This document shows positions 24,799 through 31,897 of a stretch of DNA of 33,385 bases, one piece after another. The stretch covers positions 1-33,385 of the forward strand of contig NZ_QQNA01000164.1 of assembly GCF_003346515.1 (NCBI RefSeq). Reading direction: 5' to 3'. The position numbers were made by a program, and so were the translations under genes. A model generated the notes under the pieces. The model was given only the letters and a program-made list of their open reading frames with translations. It was not told the origin of the DNA and did not search any database. Each line of letters starts with the position of its first letter. Within the stretch, counting starts at the first letter, position 1. This DNA comes from Streptomyces corynorhini. Its GTDB lineage: Bacteria > Actinomycetota > Actinomycetes > Streptomycetales > Streptomycetaceae.

Positions 24799-24878
24799 CC
24801 TGTCCGGGCGTTCCGGCCCCGGCAAAGATCGCCCGGACAGGACCCGGGTTCGGCTCCCGGCAGGATCGCCCGGACAGG
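24799..24878. terminator. Competing hairpins between tetR and the Lrp gene
   Basis: The arm CCTGTCCGGGCG (24799-24810) pairs perfectly with CGCCCGGACAGG at 24830-24841 and equally well with an identical copy at 24867-24878. The two right arms belong to a 15-bp direct repeat GATCGCCCGGACAGG. They lie in the convergent gap and probably terminate both genes. Confidence 0.65.
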
Positions 24879-24896
24879 GCCAGGGCTCGTGCGCGG

Positions 24897-25439
24897 CTAC
24901 TCCCGGTCCGGCGGCGGGGTGCCCGGTGTCAGGTCCGTCTCCTCGAACACCAGCAGGGTGCGGGTGGAGAGCACCTCCGGAATCGCCTGGATGCGGGTGA
25001 GCACCAGCTCGCGCAGGGTCCGGTTGTCCGGGGTGTGCACCAGCAGCAGTACGTCGAAGTCTCCGCTGACCAGGGCGATGTGCGTGGCCCCCGGCAGCTC
25101 CTGGAGCTGTTCGCGCACGGTGCGCCACGAGTTCTGGACGATCTTCAGGGTGACGTAGGCGGAAGCGCCCTGCCCCGCTCGTTCGTGGTCGATCCTGGCG
25201 CCGAAGCCGCGGATCACGCCGTCGTCGATCAGCCGGTTGATCCGGGCGTAGGCGTTGGCGCGCGAGACGTGGACGCGGTCGGCCACCGACCGTATCGAGG
25301 CGCGGCCGTCCGACTGGAGGATGCGCAGGATGTCACGGTCGATGGAGTCCAGGGGGCGCGCCGCGGCGACCGGCTCCGTGCCGCCGCCGTACCCCTCGCC
25401 GTACCCGGTTTCGGGGCCTCTGCCGAAGCTGTCGGCCAT
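24897..25439 (-). CDS. Lrp/AsnC-family regulator (BkdR-like position)
   Basis: DNA-binding protein that usually senses amino acids. The product has an N-terminal helix-turn-helix (LDSIDRDILRILQSDGRASIRSVADRVHVSRANAYARINRL) preceded here by a Gly/Tyr-rich leader, and a C-terminal RAM ligand-binding domain with GDFDVLLLVHTPD. I chose ATG 25439 (180 residues) because GGAAG lies 8 nt upstream; ATG 25475 (192 residues) is possible but has no ribosome site. It is divergent from the E1alpha gene, an arrangement like that of Lrp-type regulators of branched-chain 2-oxoacid dehydrogenase genes in other bacteria, so it probably controls that operon. Confidence 0.9.
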   Translation of the reverse strand: MADSFGRGPETGYGEGYGGGTEPVAAARPLDSIDRDILRILQSDGRASIRSVADRVHVSRANAYARINRLIDDGVIRGFGARIDHERAGQGASAYVTLKIVQNSWRTVREQLQELPGATHIALVSGDFDVLLLVHTPDNRTLRELVLTRIQAIPEVLSTRTLLVFEETDLTPGTPPPDRE

Positions 25440-25495
25440 TTGTTCAGCTTCCACGTCTCCCCGCCTCTCCGTCATGGACGAGCTGCGTCGATCCC

Positions 25496-25525
25496 AGCCT
25501 GTGGAGAACCGTTTGTCCACAGGCT
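25496..25525. promoter_or_regulatory. 10-bp inverted repeat holding two DnaA-box-like sequences
   Basis: AGCCTGTGGA, ten bases, then TCCACAGGCT form a perfect inverted repeat in the Lrp/E1alpha spacer. Its right half contains TTGTCCACA (25513-25521), the Streptomyces-type DnaA box; the left half reads TTCTCCACA on the opposite strand. It could bind DnaA, the Lrp-type regulator or another dimeric protein. TTGTCC may also serve as the -35 of the E1alpha promoter. Confidence 0.6.
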
Positions 25526-25554
25526 GAGGGCGTGTGTAGCCAAAATGGCCCGAC

Positions 25555-25573
25555 GACCGAACAATCGGTAGGT
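25555..25573. promoter_or_regulatory. Third copy of the palindromic operator, upstream of E1alpha (site 3)
   Basis: The 19-mer gaccgaacaatcggtaggt matches the site 1 sequence in 16 of 19 positions, keeping ACCGAAC and ATCGGT. It lies 57 bp before the E1alpha start. The copy is more degenerate than sites 1 and 2, so binding may be weaker. Confidence 0.6.
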
Positions 25574-25630
25574 GAGGCGTGCCACATTCAGGCACCCCGT
25601 CTGCCCGCTCCCACGAGGAGGTGCACGCGC

Positions 25631-26797
25631 GTGAAGAAAAGCAGTACGTCGGTCCAGGAGCTGCCCGCCGCCGCGGCCTACCGGCCCACCCCGCCCCCGG
25701 CCTGGCGGCCGCGCACCGATCCCGCACCGCTGCTCCCCGACCCCGAGCCGTACCGGGCGCTGGGGACGGACGCCGCCGCGGACGCGGATCCCGCGCTGCT
25801 GCTGCGGCTCTACACCGAGCTGGTCCGCGGCCGCAGGTACAACACGCAGGCCACGGCGCTCACCAAGCAGGGCAGGCTCGCGGTCTATCCGTCGAGCACC
25901 GGCCAGGAGGCGTGCGAGGTGGCCGCCGCGCTGGTGCTGCGCGCACAGGACTGGCTCTTCCCCAGCTACCGCGACACCCTGGCGGTCGTGGCGCGCGGGC
26001 TCGACCCCGTGCAGGCTCTGACGCTGCTGCGCGGCGACTGGCACACCGGCTACGACCCCCACGAGCACCGTGTCGCCCCGCTGTCCACGCCGCTCGCCAC
26101 CCAGCTGCCGCACGCCGTCGGGCTGGCGCACGCGGCCCGGCTCAAGGGCGACGACGTGGTGGCGCTCGCGCTGGTGGGCGACGGTGGCACCAGCGAGGGC
26201 GACTTCCACGAGGCGCTCAACTTCGCGGCCGTCTGGCGCGCTCCCGTCGTCTTCCTCGTCCAGAACAACGGCTTCGCCATCTCGGTGCCGCTCGCCAAGC
26301 AGAGCGCGGCGCCCTCCCTGGCCCACAAGGCCGTCGGGTACGGCATGCCGGGCCGGCTGGTCGACGGGAACGACGCGGTGGCGGTGCACACGGTGCTCGG
26401 GCAGGCCATGGAGCGCGCGAGGCGTGGCGAGGGGCCGACCCTGGTCGAGGCCGTGACCTACCGCGTCGACGCCCATACGAACGCCGACGACGCCACGCGC
26501 TACCGGGACGCGCAGGAGGTCGATACCTGGCGGGCGCACGACCCGATCCGGCTGCTGGAGCACGAGTTGACGCGGCGCGGGCTGCTCGACGAGGAGGGCA
26601 TCGCCGAGGTCGCCGAGGCGGCCGAGGAGATGGCCGCGCGGCTGCGCGAGCGGATGAACGCGGAGCCGGCGCTCGACCCGATGGACCTGTTCGCCCATGT
26701 CCACGCGGAGCGCACGTCCCAGCTGCGCGAGCAGGAGGCCCAGCTCCGCGCCGAGCTGGCCGCCTCCGCCGGTGAAGGGGCCGGTGACCAGCGATGA
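25631..26797 (+). CDS. 2-oxoacid dehydrogenase E1 component, alpha subunit
   Basis: Thiamine-diphosphate-dependent decarboxylase half of a 2-oxoacid dehydrogenase complex (branched-chain or pyruvate type). The 388-residue product shows YPSSTGQEA, the TPP/Mg motif GDGGTSEGDFHEALN (183-197) ending in NN at 212-213, and YRVDAHTNADDATRYR, as in BCKDH and PDH alpha subunits. GAGGAGG lies 9 nt before the GTG at 25631; the frame runs further upstream to 25532 but that would cover operator site 3. The stop overlaps the beta-subunit start by 4 bp. Substrate is uncertain: pyruvate, branched-chain or aromatic 2-oxoacids. Confidence 0.92.
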   Translation: MKKSSTSVQELPAAAAYRPTPPPAWRPRTDPAPLLPDPEPYRALGTDAAADADPALLLRLYTELVRGRRYNTQATALTKQGRLAVYPSSTGQEACEVAAALVLRAQDWLFPSYRDTLAVVARGLDPVQALTLLRGDWHTGYDPHEHRVAPLSTPLATQLPHAVGLAHAARLKGDDVVALALVGDGGTSEGDFHEALNFAAVWRAPVVFLVQNNGFAISVPLAKQSAAPSLAHKAVGYGMPGRLVDGNDAVAVHTVLGQAMERARRGEGPTLVEAVTYRVDAHTNADDATRYRDAQEVDTWRAHDPIRLLEHELTRRGLLDEEGIAEVAEAAEEMAARLRERMNAEPALDPMDLFAHVHAERTSQLREQEAQLRAELAASAGEGAGDQR

Positions 26798-27822
26798 CCG
26801 GCGTCGGGACGCTTCCCCTCGCGGCCGAGGCCGCCAAGCCCGCCACCATGGCACAGGCGCTGCGGCGCGCGATGCGCGACGCGATGGCCGCGGACCCGTC
26901 GGTGCACGTCCTCGGAGAGGACGTCGGTACGCTCGGCGGTGTCTTCCGGATCACCGACGGGCTCGCGGCGGAGTTCGGGGACGAGCGCTGCACGGACACC
27001 CCGCTCGCGGAGGCGGGCATCCTGGGCGCGGCCGTGGGGATGGCGATGTACGGGCTGAGGCCCGTCGTGGAGATGCAGTTCGACGCCTTCGCCTATCCGT
27101 CGTTCGAACAGCTCATCAGCCACGTGGCGAAGATGCGCAACCGCACGCGCGGGGCGATGCCCCTGCCGATCACCGTGCGGGTGCCGTACGGCGGCGGGAT
27201 CGGCGGCGTCGAGCACCACAGCGACTCCTCCGAGGCGTACTACATGGCGACTCCGGGGCTCCATGTCGTCACCCCCGCGACGGTGGCCGACGCGTACGGG
27301 CTGCTGCGCGCCGCGATCGCCTCGGACGATCCGGTGGTCTTCCTGGAGCCGAAGCGGCTCTACTGGTCGAAGGCGCCGTGGTCGCAGGACGCGCCCGCCG
27401 AGGTCGAGCCGATCGGCCGGGCGGTCGTGCGGCGGAGCGGGCGCACCGCCACGCTGATCACGTACGGGCCGTCCGTGCCGGTCTGTCTGGAGGCGGCCGA
27501 GGCCGCCCAGGAGGAGGGCTGGGACCTGGAGGTCGTCGACCTGCGCTCCCTGGTGCCGTTCGACGACGAGACGGTGGCCGCGTCGGTACGGCGGACGGGG
27601 CGCGCGGTCGTCGTCCACGAGTCCACCGGCTTCGGCGGTCCCGGCGGGGAGATCGCCGCCCGGGTCACCGAGCGCTGCTTCCACCACCTTGAGGCACCGG
27701 TCCTCCGGGTGGCCGGATTTGATATTCCGTATCCGCCGCCGATGCTGGAGAGGCACCATCTTCCGGGAGTGGACCGGGTGCTGGACGCGGTAGCGCGGCT
27801 TCAGTGGGAGACGGAGAACTGA
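26794..27822 (+). CDS. 2-oxoacid dehydrogenase E1 component, beta subunit
   Basis: Partner of the alpha subunit; together they form the alpha2beta2 E1. It has 342 residues, starting after a short leader with MAQALRRAMRDAMAADPSV, then GEDVG, EAGILGAAVGMAMYGLRPVVEMQF and the C-terminal transketolase domain (VDLRSLVPFDDETV, HESTGFGGPGGEIAA). ATG 26794 overlaps the alpha stop (ATGA); the stop shares one base with the E2 start (TGATG). The three genes are one operon. Confidence 0.94.
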   Translation: MTGVGTLPLAAEAAKPATMAQALRRAMRDAMAADPSVHVLGEDVGTLGGVFRITDGLAAEFGDERCTDTPLAEAGILGAAVGMAMYGLRPVVEMQFDAFAYPSFEQLISHVAKMRNRTRGAMPLPITVRVPYGGGIGGVEHHSDSSEAYYMATPGLHVVTPATVADAYGLLRAAIASDDPVVFLEPKRLYWSKAPWSQDAPAEVEPIGRAVVRRSGRTATLITYGPSVPVCLEAAEAAQEEGWDLEVVDLRSLVPFDDETVAASVRRTGRAVVVHESTGFGGPGGEIAARVTERCFHHLEAPVLRVAGFDIPYPPPMLERHHLPGVDRVLDAVARLQWETEN

Positions 27823-29309
27823 TGGCCCAGGTGCTGGAATTCAAACTGCCCGATCTCGGAGAAGGGCTGACCGAGGGCGAGATCGTGCGCTGGCTGGTGG
27901 CGGTGGGCGATGTCGTCGCCGTCGACCAGCCGGTCGTCGAGGTCGAGACGGCCAAGGCGATGGTCGAGGTGCCCTGCCCCTACGGGGGCGTGGTGACGGC
28001 GCGCTTCGGCGAGGAGGGGACGGAGCTGCCGGTGGGCGCGCCGCTGCTGACGGTGGCGGTGGGCGCCTCGCAGGGGCCGACGGAGGCGGACGGGGCCGCG
28101 CCCGAGCCCGCCGCCGCGCCGTCGCCCGCTCCGGTGGCCGCGCCCGAGCCGGTGGCGCCGACCGCGGCCGGCGCGACGGCCGGCCCGGGGGAGGCGTCGG
28201 GCAATGTGCTGGTCGGGTACGGGACAGGGGCTCCGGCTGCCCGCCGCCGCCGGGTACGGCCGGACGGCTGGGCCCGGCCGTCCCGTGCGGCGGCGCACTC
28301 CGGTCCGGCCGGTCCGGTGAACGGTACGGCGGGGGCACCGCCGCAGGGGCCCGTGCCGGTCGTCTCCCCGCTGGTGCGCCGACTGGCCCGCGAGCACGAA
28401 GTGGATCTGCGCGGGCTGACCGGCTCGGGCCCGGACGGTCTGATCCTGCGCTGCGACGTCGAGCGGGTGATCAGGGAGAGCGCGGCGATCGCCGCGAGCA
28501 CGACCGCGTCCGCGTCCGCCGTATCGGCCGCGGTGCCGGTGGCCGTACCCGCGCCGGAGCCGGTCGTCACCGCTTCTCCCGCTCCCGCTCCCGTGTCCGT
28601 CGCCGGGGCCGTCCACGCCGGGGCCACCCGGGTGCCGCTGCGGGGGGTACGGGGCGCGGTCGCGGACAAGCTCGCGCGCAGCCGCCGCGAGATCCCCGAC
28701 GCGACGTGCTGGGTCGACGCGGACGCCACCGAGCTGATGGCCGCCAGGGCGGCGATGAACGCGGCGGGCGGCGCGAAGATATCGCTGCTCGCCCTGCTGG
28801 CCCGGATCTGCACCGCGGCGCTCGCCCGCCATCCCGAGCTGAACGCGACGGTGGACATGGCGGCCCGCGAGGTCGTCCGCCTGCCCGCGGTGCATCTCGG
28901 GTTCGCCGCCCAGACCGACCGGGGGCTGGTCGTCCCCGTCGTGCGGGACGCGCAGCTGCGCTCCGCCGAGTCGCTGAGCGCCGAGATCGCGCGGCTGACG
29001 GAGGCGGGCCGGGCCGGACGGCTGACACCGGCCGATCTGACGGGCGGCACGTTCACGCTCAACAACTACGGGGTGTTCGGCGTCGACGGCTCCACGCCGA
29101 TCATCAACCACCCGGAGGCGGCGATGCTCGGAGTCGGCCGGATCGTGCCCAAGCCGTGGGTGCACCGAGGAGAGCTGGCGGTGCGTCAGGTGGTCCAGCT
29201 GTCGCTCACCTTCGACCATCGGGTCTGCGACGGCGGCACGGCGGGCGGTTTCCTGCGCCATGTGGCGGACTGCGTCGAGCAACCGGCGGTGCTGCTGCGC
29301 ACGTTGTAG
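27822..29309 (+). CDS. 2-oxoacid dehydrogenase E2 component (dihydrolipoamide acyltransferase)
   Basis: Core of the complex, transferring the acyl group from lipoyl to CoA. The 495 residues comprise one lipoyl domain (1-76, lipoylated K45 in ETAKAMVE), an Ala/Pro-rich linker, a peripheral-subunit-binding domain (SPLVRRLAREHEVDL), a second Ala/Pro linker and the catalytic domain, with NNYGVFGVD and FDHRVCDGG holding H466 and D470. A DHRxxDG motif is expected and is present. ATG 27822 gives the standard MAQVLEFKLPDLGEG. No E3 gene lies in the window; a housekeeping lipoamide dehydrogenase probably serves. Confidence 0.94.
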   Translation: MAQVLEFKLPDLGEGLTEGEIVRWLVAVGDVVAVDQPVVEVETAKAMVEVPCPYGGVVTARFGEEGTELPVGAPLLTVAVGASQGPTEADGAAPEPAAAPSPAPVAAPEPVAPTAAGATAGPGEASGNVLVGYGTGAPAARRRRVRPDGWARPSRAAAHSGPAGPVNGTAGAPPQGPVPVVSPLVRRLAREHEVDLRGLTGSGPDGLILRCDVERVIRESAAIAASTTASASAVSAAVPVAVPAPEPVVTASPAPAPVSVAGAVHAGATRVPLRGVRGAVADKLARSRREIPDATCWVDADATELMAARAAMNAAGGAKISLLALLARICTAALARHPELNATVDMAAREVVRLPAVHLGFAAQTDRGLVVPVVRDAQLRSAESLSAEIARLTEAGRAGRLTPADLTGGTFTLNNYGVFGVDGSTPIINHPEAAMLGVGRIVPKPWVHRGELAVRQVVQLSLTFDHRVCDGGTAGGFLRHVADCVEQPAVLLRTL

Positions 29310-29341
29310 AGGTGGGAACCCCGCGGGGGGCGTCCGGGCAG

Positions 29342-29378
29342 GAGCCGCCTCATGTGCTTCGCACACGGACGGCGGCTC
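29342..29378 (+). terminator. Two-tier hairpin between E2 and the mobA-like gene
   Basis: An outer 8-bp stem GAGCCGCC/GGCGGCTC (29342-29349 with 29371-29378) encloses an inner TGTGC/GCACA hairpin (29353-29357 with 29361-29365). It ends 11 nt before the mobA-like ATG. It may terminate the E2 operon, or act on translation of the next gene; no U-tract follows. Confidence 0.55.
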
Positions 29379-29389
29379 ATACTTCAACC

Positions 29390-30292
29390 ATGACCGCCTA
29401 TGACGCCATCGTGCTCGCCGGAGGTGCCGCGAAGCGGCTCGGTGGGGTCGACAAACCGGCTGTACGGATCGGGGGCCGACGCCTGCTCGACCGGGTGCTC
29501 GGGGCCTGCGCGCAGGCCGGGACCACGGTGGTCGTCGGCGGCAGACGGCCCACCGCGCGCCCGGTGCGCTGGGCGCGCGAGGATCCGCCGGGCGGTGGGC
29601 CGCTCGCCGCGCTCGACGCGGGGGTGCGGGCTCTCGACGCCCGTGCCGAGACCGTGGTCGTCCTCTCGGCCGATCTCCCTTTCCTGGAGCGGTCGACCGT
29701 CCAGCGGCTGATCGCGACGCTGGACACCGAGGGCCGCGAGGCCGCGCTGCTCACCGACGCGGACGGCCGGGACCAGCCCCTGGTCGCCGCCTACCGGGCG
29801 GAGCCGCTGCGCCGCGAGATCGCCCTTCTCGCGACCGAGTACGGCAGCCTCGCCGGTCTGCCGCTGCGGCTCCTCGCGGCGGAACTCGACCTCGCCCGGG
29901 TCGGGGGTGACCCGTTCGCCTCCTTCGACTGCGACACCTGGGAGGACATCTCCACGGCCCGCGCCCGGATCAGAGAGCATGGGACCGTGCTGGACGAATG
30001 GATGACCGCAGTCAAGGACGAACTCGGTATCGAGCTGGACGTCGATACCCATGTCCTCCTCGATCTCGCCCGCGACGCCGCGCACGGCGTCGCCAGGCCC
30101 GCCGCGCCGCTGACGACTTTTCTGGTCGGTTACGCGGCGGGCAGGGCGGCCGGAGACGGCCCCGAAGCAGTGGCCGAGGCGTCACGCAAGGCCACGGCGC
30201 TCGCCCTCCGCTGGGCCGAGGAGGCGGACGGGGCGGACAAGCCGGGCGGCGGAAGTGCCGGGGGCGGGGCCGAGGGGACCGGCGCCGGATGA
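29390..30292 (+). CDS. MobA-like nucleotidyltransferase fused to DUF6457
   Basis: The N-terminal 195 residues form an NTP-transferase of the MobA type, which adds GMP to molybdopterin: LAGGAAKRLGGVDKP (9-23) is the nucleotide-binding signature, and LSADLPFL holds the expected metal-binding Asp. From about residue 203 (LDEWMTAVKDELGI) comes a DUF6457 domain followed by a Gly-rich tail, 300 residues in all. The ATG at 29390 follows a hairpin; no strong ribosome site is seen. Its stop overlaps the moeA start by 4 bp, supporting a molybdenum-cofactor role. DUF6457 has no known function. Confidence 0.88.
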   Translation: MTAYDAIVLAGGAAKRLGGVDKPAVRIGGRRLLDRVLGACAQAGTTVVVGGRRPTARPVRWAREDPPGGGPLAALDAGVRALDARAETVVVLSADLPFLERSTVQRLIATLDTEGREAALLTDADGRDQPLVAAYRAEPLRREIALLATEYGSLAGLPLRLLAAELDLARVGGDPFASFDCDTWEDISTARARIREHGTVLDEWMTAVKDELGIELDVDTHVLLDLARDAAHGVARPAAPLTTFLVGYAAGRAAGDGPEAVAEASRKATALALRWAEEADGADKPGGGSAGGGAEGTGAG

Positions 30293-31893
30293 GCGGCCAC
30301 GACCGTGAGGACGAGGGGATCGACGGGGTCGAGGACGCTCTCGCCCTCGTCGGCCGAGGGGCGGCGAGGGCGCACGCGCGCCATCAGGACCCGGGCCGGG
30401 GTACGGAGCGCTCGCGGGGCGCCGCCGACCGCGAGCCGCGCGACCAGCCGGACCACCGCGACCAGAGCGACCGGCACGGCCGAGGCGGAAGCCGGGGCCC
30501 GGCCGCCGGAGCCGCGCCGGTGGACCGCCGCGGCGCCATGCCATGGTCTGCCGCCCGCGCGCTCGCGTCCCGCGTCGCGCGTGCCACCGAGTCGGGGCAG
30601 CTCGCCCGCGCCCGCCGGGTCCCCCTCGACCGGGCGCTGGGCCTGATCCTCGCGGAGCCGCTGACCGCGCTCACCGACCTGCCGTCCTTCGACACCTCCG
30701 CCATGGACGGCTGGGCGGTCTCCGGTCCGGGCCCCTGGTCCGTCCATGCCGCGTCCGCCGCGTCCGCCGCGTCCGCCGTGTCCGCAGAGTCCGCCGTGCC
30801 CGGCACGTCCGGCACGTCCGACGCGTCCGGCACACAGGCCGCACCGAGCACACAGGCGACTCCGGGCAAGCCGTCCAAGGGACCGGCGCGGAAGACCTCT
30901 CCGGCGGGCATACTCGCCGGGCAGGCCGAGGCCGAGCCGCTCCCCGACGGAGTGGCCGTACGGATCGCCACCGGCGCCCGCGTCCCGGCCGACACCACCG
31001 CCGTGATCCGCACCGAACACGCGCGTACGGACAGCACCGGCCATCTCCACGCCGTACGCCAACCGACCCCCGGCCAGGACATCAGGTCACGCGGCCAGGA
31101 GTGCCGCTCCGGCGACCGGCTGCTGCCCACCGGCTCGCTGGTGACGCCCGCCGTGCTGGGCCTGGCCGCTGCCGCGGGCTACGACGAACTGCTGACCGTC
31201 CCGCGCCCGCGCGTCGAGGTTCTCGTCCTCGGCGATGAGCTGCTGACCGGGGGACTGCCGCACGACGGGCTGATCCGCGACGCCCTGGGACCGATGATCG
31301 CGCCCTGGCTGCGCGCTCTCGGCGCCGAGGTCCTCGCCACCCGGCGCCTCGGTGACGACGCCGAGGCGCTCCACCGCGCCCTCACCGCGTCCGAGGCGGA
31401 TCTGATCCTCACCACCGGAGGGACGGCGGCGGGGCCGGTCGACCATGTGCACCCGGTGCTCGCACGGGTCGGCGCCGAGCTGCTGGTGGACGGGGTCGCC
31501 GTCCGGCCGGGCCACCCCATGCTGCTGGCCCGGCTGCCCTCGGGACGCCACCTCGTGGGCCTCCCCGGCAATCCGCTCGCCGCCGTATCCGGCCTGCTGA
31601 CCCTCGCCGAACCGCTGCTGCGTGCCCTGTCCGGCCGGGCGCGGTCGGCCCCGTACCACGCACCGCTGCGGGAGCCGGTCCCCGGTCACCCGCACGACAC
31701 CCGGCTGGTGCCCTTCGTCTACCGTGACGAGGGCCTCGTACCGCTACGTTTCCACGGGCCCGCCATGTTGCGAGGCATCGCCGCCTCCGACGGGATCGCG
31801 GTGGTCACGCAGGGGGGCGCGCGGCCCGGCGACGAACTGGAAGTACTCGACCTGCCCTGGACGGCATCGGTCGACGGAGGGTGTTTCACGTGA
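30289..31893 (+). CDS. moeA: Molybdopterin molybdenumtransferase MoeA-like protein
   Basis: MoeA inserts molybdate into adenylylated molybdopterin. The 534-residue product has a charged, disordered N-terminal extension (1-83), SFDTSAMDGWAV (133-144), IATGARVPADTTAVIRTE, the MoaB-like domain with TTGGTAAGPVDHVHPVL, and LPGNPLAAV. The MoaB-like motif deviates from the usual SGGVSxG. A low-complexity stretch of about 57 residues (150-207), including a nine-copy 9-bp repeat, interrupts the N-terminal domain. ATG 30289 overlaps the mobA-like stop by 4 bp; ATG 30538 is an alternative start. The stop codon lies inside parS and overlaps the channel start by 4 bp. Confidence 0.88.
   Translation: MSGHDREDEGIDGVEDALALVGRGAARAHARHQDPGRGTERSRGAADREPRDQPDHRDQSDRHGRGGSRGPAAGAAPVDRRGAMPWSAARALASRVARATESGQLARARRVPLDRALGLILAEPLTALTDLPSFDTSAMDGWAVSGPGPWSVHAASAASAASAVSAESAVPGTSGTSDASGTQAAPSTQATPGKPSKGPARKTSPAGILAGQAEAEPLPDGVAVRIATGARVPADTTAVIRTEHARTDSTGHLHAVRQPTPGQDIRSRGQECRSGDRLLPTGSLVTPAVLGLAAAAGYDELLTVPRPRVEVLVLGDELLTGGLPHDGLIRDALGPMIAPWLRALGAEVLATRRLGDDAEALHRALTASEADLILTTGGTAAGPVDHVHPVLARVGAELLVDGVAVRPGHPMLLARLPSGRHLVGLPGNPLAAVSGLLTLAEPLLRALSGRARSAPYHAPLREPVPGHPHDTRLVPFVYRDEGLVPLRFHGPAMLRGIAASDGIAVVTQGGARPGDELEVLDLPWTASVDGGCFT
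30751..30831 (+). repeat. Nine 9-bp tandem repeats inside moeA
   Basis: Units of the type GCGTCCGCC run from 30751 to 30831, the first three identical and the rest diverging. They encode an Ala/Ser/Gly/Thr low-complexity loop within MoeA, in frame. Confidence 0.85.
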
Positions 31894-31897
31894 AACT
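31882..31897. promoter_or_regulatory. parS site for ParB, at the moeA/channel junction
   Basis: The 14-mer GTTTCACGTGAAAC (31883-31896) is a perfect palindrome and matches the Streptomyces parS consensus; the 16-mer matches the classical TGTTTCACGTGAAACA except for the last base. In Streptomyces, parS sites cluster around oriC and load ParB for chromosome segregation. Here it lies within coding sequence, covering the moeA stop and the GTG of the channel gene. Confidence 0.9.
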
